From: Taxillus chinensis
Lineage: Eukaryota; Streptophyta; Magnoliopsida; Santalales; Loranthaceae
Direction of reading: 5' to 3'
DNA: 64,000 bases
NCBI GenBank assembly: GCA_023512835.1
Contig: CM042084.1
Span: 11,404,842-11,468,841, forward strand
A model generated the notes under the pieces. The model searched no databases. It saw only the letters and a list, made by a program, of their open reading frames with translations, and was not told the origin of the DNA. Positions 57,818 through 64,000 of the stretch are shown piece after piece. Numbering within the stretch: position 1 is the stretch's first letter; every line of letters begins with the position of its first letter. Made by a program: the position numbers and the translations under genes.

Positions 57818-59100
57818 TCAGCTTGAGCAGGTTGCACCAGGCACCGCTAACCGCTCCATCATTTTCCATTCTCTCATGGAAACCTCGGCTTTCCCCTTTC
57901 TACTTAGCGCGTCGGCTACTAAATTTCCCTTCCCAGGCGTGTAGGAGAGCGTGAAGTCAAACATTTGCAGGTACTCTACCCACCTCCGTTGTCGCAAATT
58001 TAGGTCTCTCTGGGTGAAGATATATCGTAGGCTTTTGTGGTCGGTATATACCACAAATTTCTCTCCCAACAGGTAATGTCGCCAAGACTTCAGGGCAAAA
58101 ATAATGCTGCTAACTCCAGGCCGTGTGTTGGGTAGTTTTGCTCATGGGACTTCATTGTCGCGAGCCATATGCTATGACTTGGCGTTCTTGCATCGAACAC
58201 ACCCATCCAACGCGAGACGCATCACAATACACCTCGAATGGCACTCCCTCCTGCGGTAGACTCAACACCGGTGCAGAGTCGGCGAGTCTTAACTCCTCGA
58301 ATGCTCGCTGGCACTTGTCCGTCCACTCGAATTTGGCTCCCTTCCGTGTAAGAGCCGTCATGGGCGCCGCCAACCGAGAAAACCCTTCCACAAAACGCCG
58401 GTAATACCCCTGCGGACCCAAGAAACTCCGGATCTCAAAAAACATTTGTGGGCCTCTTCCAAGATGTTACGGACTCAATCTTGGTTGGGTCCACTCTAAC
58501 TCCTTCAAGCAGATACTACATGCCCAAGAAAATGCACCTCTTGCATCCAGAAGTCACATTTGCTAAATTTAGCATACAAGTGATGATCTCGTAGTGCTCG
58601 CAGCACCACGGCCAAGTGCTCCTCATGCTCGGCTTGGGTTTTGGAGTACACAAGGATGTCGTCAATAAATACCACCACGAAGGAATCCAGGTATGGGGCA
58701 AATACCGATTCATTAGATGCATGAACACAAGAAAGTGCGTTCGTGAGCCCAAAAGGCATCACTAACCACTCATAGTGTCCGTACCGCACCTGAACGCCGT
58801 CTTAGGGATGTCTTCGCTCCCGACCCTCAATTGGTGATATCCCGAACGCAGATCGATTTTTGAGAACCACCGTGCTCCACTCACTGGTCGAATAAGTCAT
58901 CAATCCGCGGCAAAGGGTACTTGTTCTTTCTGTTACTTGATTCAACTTCCGATAATCAATGCAAAGTCGCAACGAACCATCCGCCTTCTTAAGCAAACAA
59001 GACCGGTGCACCCCAAGGTGAGGTACTAGGACGGATAAAACCTTATCTCCCGGTTCCTTTATCTCGCTTGAAGCTCCCGCAACTCAGCAGGTCCCATCCA
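57818..59100 (-). pseudogene. element D RT and RNase H
   Basis: RT pieces are [20 protein letters not shown] at 58,900-59,011 ([17 protein letters not shown]), then [17 protein letters not shown], the catalytic [20 protein letters not shown] and [16 protein letters not shown]. The RNase H region follows with [39 protein letters not shown] and YTDHKSLRYIFTQRDLN to YTPGKGNLVADALSRKGK. At least four frame changes break it, including one directly after FGLTNA. Confidence 0.87.
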
Positions 59101-59105
59101 GTATG

Positions 59106-59700
59106 CTACTTGTGAGATGGGTCCCACCCCTGGCAACAGCTCAACCGTGAACTCGATACTTCGTGTGGAGGCAACTCCAACAACTCCCCAGGAAAGACAT
59201 CCTGGAAATTCTCGACAACATCTGGCCACACCCTTTTCTCTAAGTTACCTTCCTCCTCAAAGGTTAGGGTGGCAAGCCTATGGTTAATATTGCCCCATAG
59301 CTCCCTCGTCGGTCCAGCTCTCCCAAGATTCCTATCCCATTCACCCACTAGGGTACAGGAAGATCCTGTGGGTGTAGTAAACGATACTGTCGCCTATAGC
59401 GGTCAATCTTAGCCTGAAAGGCCATCAACCAATCCATCCCCCGAATCAAACTAAAGGTCCTCATGGGCATTACGTACAAATCAAATGAGAGGTCAACCTC
59501 TTCTATCGTAGCGCACACTCTCGACACATTTGGTGGATCAACTCCACACCTCCCATTGGGGACTCGACCTTCGAGGTCTATCGGCCTCCACACAATCAAG
59601 TCCAAGGCTCTCCACCAAGGACTTAGCAATCAGGGAGCACGAAGCCAGGTATCAAACAATGCAAAGCAACAACGGTGCGAGATATTAGAATAGTACCTCG
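59106..59700 (-). pseudogene. element D protease and PR-RT linker
   Basis: VRGTILISRTVVA precedes the active-site region, which reads FDTW in a shifted frame instead of D-T-G. FDLYVMPMRTFSLIRGMDWL and FQAKIDRYRR follow, then the linker WDRNLGRAGPTRELWGNINH leading to the RT start. The protease is inactive by sequence. Confidence 0.78.
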
Positions 59701-61101
59701 AACCACCGAAGGTCCATCCACCTTCCTCGGAGGGTGATGGCAAATCCTCCATTTCACTGGTGCCGAGGTAGCGCGAACACTCGCCTTGGCTTGCCCCACC
59801 ACTAGCCTCACTTGCCTTCCCTTTTGCTCCTGCCGAGTCCACCTGGGACGCCCCTCCGATCCTCCTTGTGGTTGCCTCTCCCCCCGTGGCCTAGTGTGAC
59901 CGGAACTACCTGACCGGGCCTCGCCACGAATGTGCCGGCTTAGGGGCTGGGGCCCGTAATTGGGTCCCACCCCCTGCTCCCTTGTGCTAAGCTTCCAGCC
60001 TCCCGGCCGTTCCCCCTTGCCGAAACACACCTTGCCGATGTGTCCCACCTTCCCACGGCTATGACACGTCAAGTGCTGCTTGGGGCACTCACATTTGACG
60101 TGCCCTGACAGCCACAACAGGTACACCCGCTTGGGAAGTTCCCAGAAGACTCCCTGTCCTCCAAAGTAACGGGATCCGGCGAGCCATTGAAGCTTGGCCC
60201 CCATCCTTGGGAAAAGTCCCACTCCCTGGCTTAACCTTCGCCTCTTGGTTTCACCGTGCTTGTCGCGCGCGCTCGCCCCATCCGCTCCTGGTGGGCCTGT
60301 CTTCCCTCCTCTAATCCTCTCTCAACAATCTTGGCGGTGTCCACGACTTCAAAGATAGGTCTTCGCCGCAAGATCTCCACCCTTTGCTTCAGGGCAGGTT
60401 TGAGACCCATGGTAAACTTATGGGCCTTCAGGTCCTCCCTTGATATTGCTTGGAGCAAACCGACTCAACCCCGGAAATCTCGCTCATACTCGGCCACCGA
60501 CGCGATCCCGCTTCAGGCCGCCGAACTCCTCCCCGCTTCGCCACCGCAATGACTCGGGAAAGAACTCCTCATGGAACAGTGAAGGAACTCATTCCAGGCC
60601 ATGGTCTCCATGTCCCGGCTTCTGAGATGCTAAGCCACCATTCCAAGGCTTCCTCCTCCAACCGCCGGATCGCTAGTCTCACTGTCTTCCTCCGGGGTCG
60701 AAAAAAGGAGAACACATGCTCGATCCGCCGCAGCCAGTCCTGCTCCTAGAGGTTCGGCTCCTCCCTTGAACCTTGGTGGATGTTCCTTTCGGAAGCTGCG
60801 TCAACACGTCTCCCTCTTCCCGCCTCACCTGGCACTTCTTGCCTACACGGAGGTTCCGCCTCACGGGGTGGAGAGGGGTGGCACGCCTGTCGTGCCATCA
60901 TCTCCCGACGCACCTCGTTTAGGATCTCTCCCCCGAGGTCCTCACGCATGCCTTGCACGTTCTCACTTAGGGCCCGGACTTGGGCCATGATCCGCTCCAG
61001 GGGATCATCGCCCTCTACACGCCGTCCTCTTCCCTCTCCAGGACGGGCGGAAGATTCATCTTCTACACTGGAGTAGCTCAGGTTACTCTCCTAGGAGGCA
61101 T
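59701..61101 (-). pseudogene. element D gag
   Basis: The likely start is the ATG at 61,099-61,101 (MPPRRVT), the counterpart of the A/B/C gag start. Segments in order are MAQVRALSENVQGMREDLGG (coiled-coil-like), the gag core relics around 60,450-60,750, LKAHKFTMGLKPALKQRVEI, and the nucleocapsid. There one zinc knuckle reads CHSRGKVGHIGKVC, with Arg for the second Cys, next to a frameshifted knuckle. A basic Gly/Arg-rich tail leads to protease. Several frame changes and stops are present. Confidence 0.8.
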
Positions 61102-61569
61102 AGTCTACATAATTTAAACCAAACTAGGATCGGCTTCTCTCAAGCTCTACACACCCTCATCCCCATGGGCCATGAGGTACTCAAGCAACGTTTTACATTT
61201 AAACACACATGTAAATCACGAAGCACATAGCAACAATTCATAGCAACAAGTCTCACAGAAAATCACCGAATTTCACAAAGAACAAAATTTTGTTTTTAGC
61301 AACAAGTTTCAAGAACACAAGCATGTCCAATCACAATACTCATATCGAAATTAAACTAGTGCCCTAATGCCAATGCATGTATGCACCCTCAACCCAAATG
61401 CAAATGCCCTACTCCTTGGTCTAACTACCCCTGAGTACACCCTAGAAAACCAGATAGGACCACGTTGATCAGGCGTGTCCTATACTGCCTCCTAAGAGTC
61501 TAAGAAGCAGCCAGGCCTCCCCACTATCCTAGGTCCACTAGACCATGAACTATCGCTCTGATACCATAT
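61102..61569 (-). other. element D leader and primer-binding site
   Basis: The PBS TGGTATCAGAGC (minus strand; 61,555-61,566) lies three bases inside the 5' LTR. The rest is untranslated leader with similarity to the leaders of copy C and the chimeric block (the cctaggtccactagaccatg region near 61,530). Confidence 0.85.
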
Positions 61570-62943
61570 TGTCACGCCCCAATTTCCTTCCACTTGGAAA
61601 TGAGTAGTGACTCCCCATGCCCGCACCCGAAGAGACAAGGGGTGGTGCAAGCACCTAAAAGGACTTCTGGCACGGTCTTATCCCAAACCTGCACAACCAG
61701 GTTAACATGCCGAGGGGCATGCTCCTGCTCCCAAACCATGCACACAAACACAAATTGAATAACAACATCTCATTTTATTTCATTTCAAAGACCAAATGTT
61801 TATTACAACCCAGTCGGAGAAAAACCCCTATGAAGTCAGGTGTACTGTTACAAATAAAACCAAACCAAATTCCAGAACATAAAACCAAAGTACGACAAAG
61901 GAAATAGCATAAAACTCCCAGCCCCAGGGGCCTAGCTCCTTAGCCTTCACCTACCGCCTACTAAACCCTGCAAAAGAACAGTTTATAGGAGGGGTGAGCA
62001 AACCATAGCTCTATAGGGATCCAGTCTTCCCAGACCCGTCCCGCTCTACAACATGCATGATATGTTTATGCTTGTGCTCGTGTCGTGCCTAAGGCTAAAG
62101 CAGCAAACATCACCCAGTAAACACTTTTTACCTGAGCCCGCACTGAAGGGCAGAGGACACCCCGCCACCACGGCGACATGACATACCACATCCAGGCGAA
62201 TGTTGCATGGACACCAATGCAACATTTTCCACCCGAGTCAGATATGGTCAACCACCTCCTCGAGCGCCATATCTACCCTTAGGAATGGGTGTAGACTTAG
62301 CCCACCGTCATGAGTGCTACACCGAGACTCAGGACCACGTCCTGGCCAAATCTCAAAGGGGTCCAGCTATTGTGCCTGGCCCATATCTCAGCTCGGTCTC
62401 AAACAGATCAACGAACAAGATAGCATTACATCTTAACATGTAAACTCAAGACAAGATTTACACTTTATCTCAGAAGGACCAACATGGTCAAATACAAGCC
62501 ACACACATCAGCCTCATAGGCTTAAAATCAAATACAAATCAAACACAGTACACGCCAGTCACGTAGGTATATCATCAGACACCCATTTATAAGGTCTCAC
62601 AGGCATTATATTGAATGCATGGCATGCAGGCCTCACAGACATTTTATCAAATACATAGTGTGCAGGCCTCACAGACATTTCATCAAACACATGGTGGGCA
62701 TAAACAAACCTAGAAAATCCTCAGGCCAAATTTAACATCAGAATCAACAGAACATGCCACTGAAGGCCAACATCCATATAGGAGATCACACCTATATGGA
62801 TTTACATATATATATATATAGGTGAATATCCTAGAACAGAGGAGAGTTAGGAAGAACAAGAATCCCTACCTCGGACTTTTGTCCTAACCTCCACGCTAGA
62901 CACCTTCCAACGACGCGAACCACCACCAGAATCGCCCGGAGAT

Positions 62944-62984
<41 letters not shown>

Positions 62985-63551
62985 GAGAAAGTGCAGCAAA
63001 AGAAGAACACAAGAACCCTAAACTCAAACTCAAGCCCTCATTATATAGACACTACCCACATCAAAACAACGTAGTTTTGATTAAGTAAATCCCAGGATCA
63101 AAACGACGTAGTTTTGATCACACCAGTTAGCACCTTTCCGCACCCATATAGGCCAAAATACTCAGAATTTCAACATGGTCCTTTGGAGAAAGATCATTAG
63201 AATGTCAAAACCAAGGGAACCATGCAAAAATATGGCTGCACGCCAATTTGCACGTGAATTCCCAAATTCACGTGCAACTCTATATGCACTCCAAATGCGC
63301 TCAAACTTCACCCCTAGCCTCCTTGCATCATTTAGAAGACAACTACACTTGCACGTGAATTGGACCCATTTCACGTGCACCTCACATACACGTCCGTTTG
63401 GCCTGAAACTTCTGTGGTAGATAGAGGACATCATTCTAAGCATCTTTCCTTTTGCACGTGAATTCATTTGAGCCCATTCACTAGGTCAAAATCTAGAAAA
63501 ACTCTACTCAGAAGGCAAAACTGTGACTAACTCAAGGTACGGGTCCTTACA
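61570..63551 (-). repeat. element D 5' LTR
   Basis: The 1,982-bp LTR runs from TGTCACGCCCC to GGGTCCTTACA on the plus strand. The U3 part carries two ACGT palindromes (63,060-63,081; 63,097-63,118) and a TATA box (tatataa on the minus strand near 63,040). A (CT)n run lies at 62,947-62,982, in the start of the transcribed part. A cacgtgaatt-type motif recurs five or six times in U3 (63,250-63,465). Confidence 0.92.
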
Positions 63552-64000
63552 AATTTCCTTATCTACCTCTCCCATATTGTTTCACATCAATTCATCCGAT
63601 GGAATCTCTTTCTCTGTCGTCAACCCAGTAAGATAACGCAGTCTGACAGATCTGGCGCAGCTGCTGGCGTGCAAGATGGGGATGGAGCTCGAATCCACCG
63701 AAACGGCGAGTGCAGACGACGCAGCAAGATGGAGTGGGCGCACGATGATAGTAAAGGGGAGAGGGGGCAGCGACGGCGAGGGACGACGGGTCAGTGACGG
63801 CAAAGGAGCGAGGGGGTGACGGCGAGCGGCGAGACGCAGAAGATCTTTGGCGATTTGCAGAGGTCACGGACCGTTTTGGGTGGATTGTCTGCAACAGGCG
63901 TTTCAGATGGAAGGGTAGATGCGTCAAATAGTGATTACTGTTTATTTTCTGCGGAAATTACGGTATCGTGGCTGTCAACAAAAACTATCCGTTAACCGGA
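63552..64000. other. GC-rich unassigned segment at the window edge
   Basis: The sequence is rich in gacggcgag and cgacg-type motifs. It has short open frames on both strands (for example 111 codons on the minus strand, 63,592-63,927, and about 50 on the plus strand from 63,676), none with a recognisable domain. It could be the first exon of a gene or another repeat, cut off by the edge. Confidence 0.25.

Larger units (their letters stand above)
55145..63551 (-). mobile_element. gypsy element D (second family), 3' LTR truncated
   Basis: The element lies on the minus strand: 5' LTR 61,570-63,551, PBS, gag-pol 56,370-61,101, polypurine tracts, and a 3' LTR lacking its last 1,000 bp or so. The LTR belongs to the family of element F. 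The protein motifs resemble those of A/B/C but are a clearly different lineage within the same group. All coding parts are broken. AATTT occurs on both outer edges (55,140-55,144; 63,552-63,556). Confidence 0.88.

Noticed and set aside
63592..63927. 111-codon minus-strand frame at the window edge
   Set aside because: Low-complexity Ser/Arg/Pro content from GC-rich DNA; no recognisable domain, and another frame on the opposite strand is equally open.

Overview
This is a transposon-dominated window of a flowering-plant nuclear genome. The evidence is plant-type Ty1/copia and Ty3/gypsy retroelements primed by initiator-methionine tRNA, a TRIM-type small-LTR element, MITEs, plant LINE fragments, and one gene very close to plant mitochondrial ribosomal protein uL6. 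The species cannot be named from the sequence. I support only two host genes; almost everything else is mobile-element sequence in various states of decay. All identities and distances below were judged by eye.

Layout. 1-3,183: right part of a decayed gypsy element (copy A, +). 3,186-3,600: degenerate 21-bp tandem repeat R1. About 3,640-12,300: probable uL6m gene, with its coding exon at 11,943-12,251 and a possible long 5'-UTR intron holding an AT-rich TIR transposon (4,868-6,585) and a structurally complete copia element (6,883-11,514, -, TSD TGGGT). 13,570-13,839: small secreted-peptide gene with a CLE-like C terminus (-), convergent with uL6m. 14,000-20,000: AT-rich intergenic DNA with a MITE, a second R1 copy and a LINE/RNase H relic.

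20,109-51,934 is a nest of retrotransposons. The host is gypsy copy B (+), whose 5' LTR is split into three pieces. One split holds a 13.2-kb chimeric block (20,894-34,107, TSD GTTAT) carrying gypsy LTRs in opposite orientation and ending in a TRIM LTR. The other holds gypsy copy C (34,331-43,607, -, TSD TGTGT). The chimeric block itself contains an internally deleted element F (21,585-23,949, TSD TGGGA) and a solo LTR (28,925-31,328). 51,935-55,105 has a LINE fragment, AT-rich DNA and a likely MITE. 55,145-63,551 is gypsy element D (-), of a related second family with a truncated 3' LTR. The last 450 bp are GC-rich and unassigned.

The gypsy elements share the same order: gag with zinc knuckles, aspartic protease, RT, RNase H, integrase and a chromodomain-like tail. 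This order with LTRs of about 2 kb fits chromoviruses of the Tekay/Del type (inference). All copies are broken by stops, frameshifts or deletions, so none looks autonomous. The most unusual structures are the inverted-LTR/TRIM chimera with a perfect TSD, the paired ACGT palindromes in front of the TATA box of the D/F LTRs, the two polypurine tracts per gypsy element, and recurrent CAG/CTG-to-CG length differences between repeat copies.
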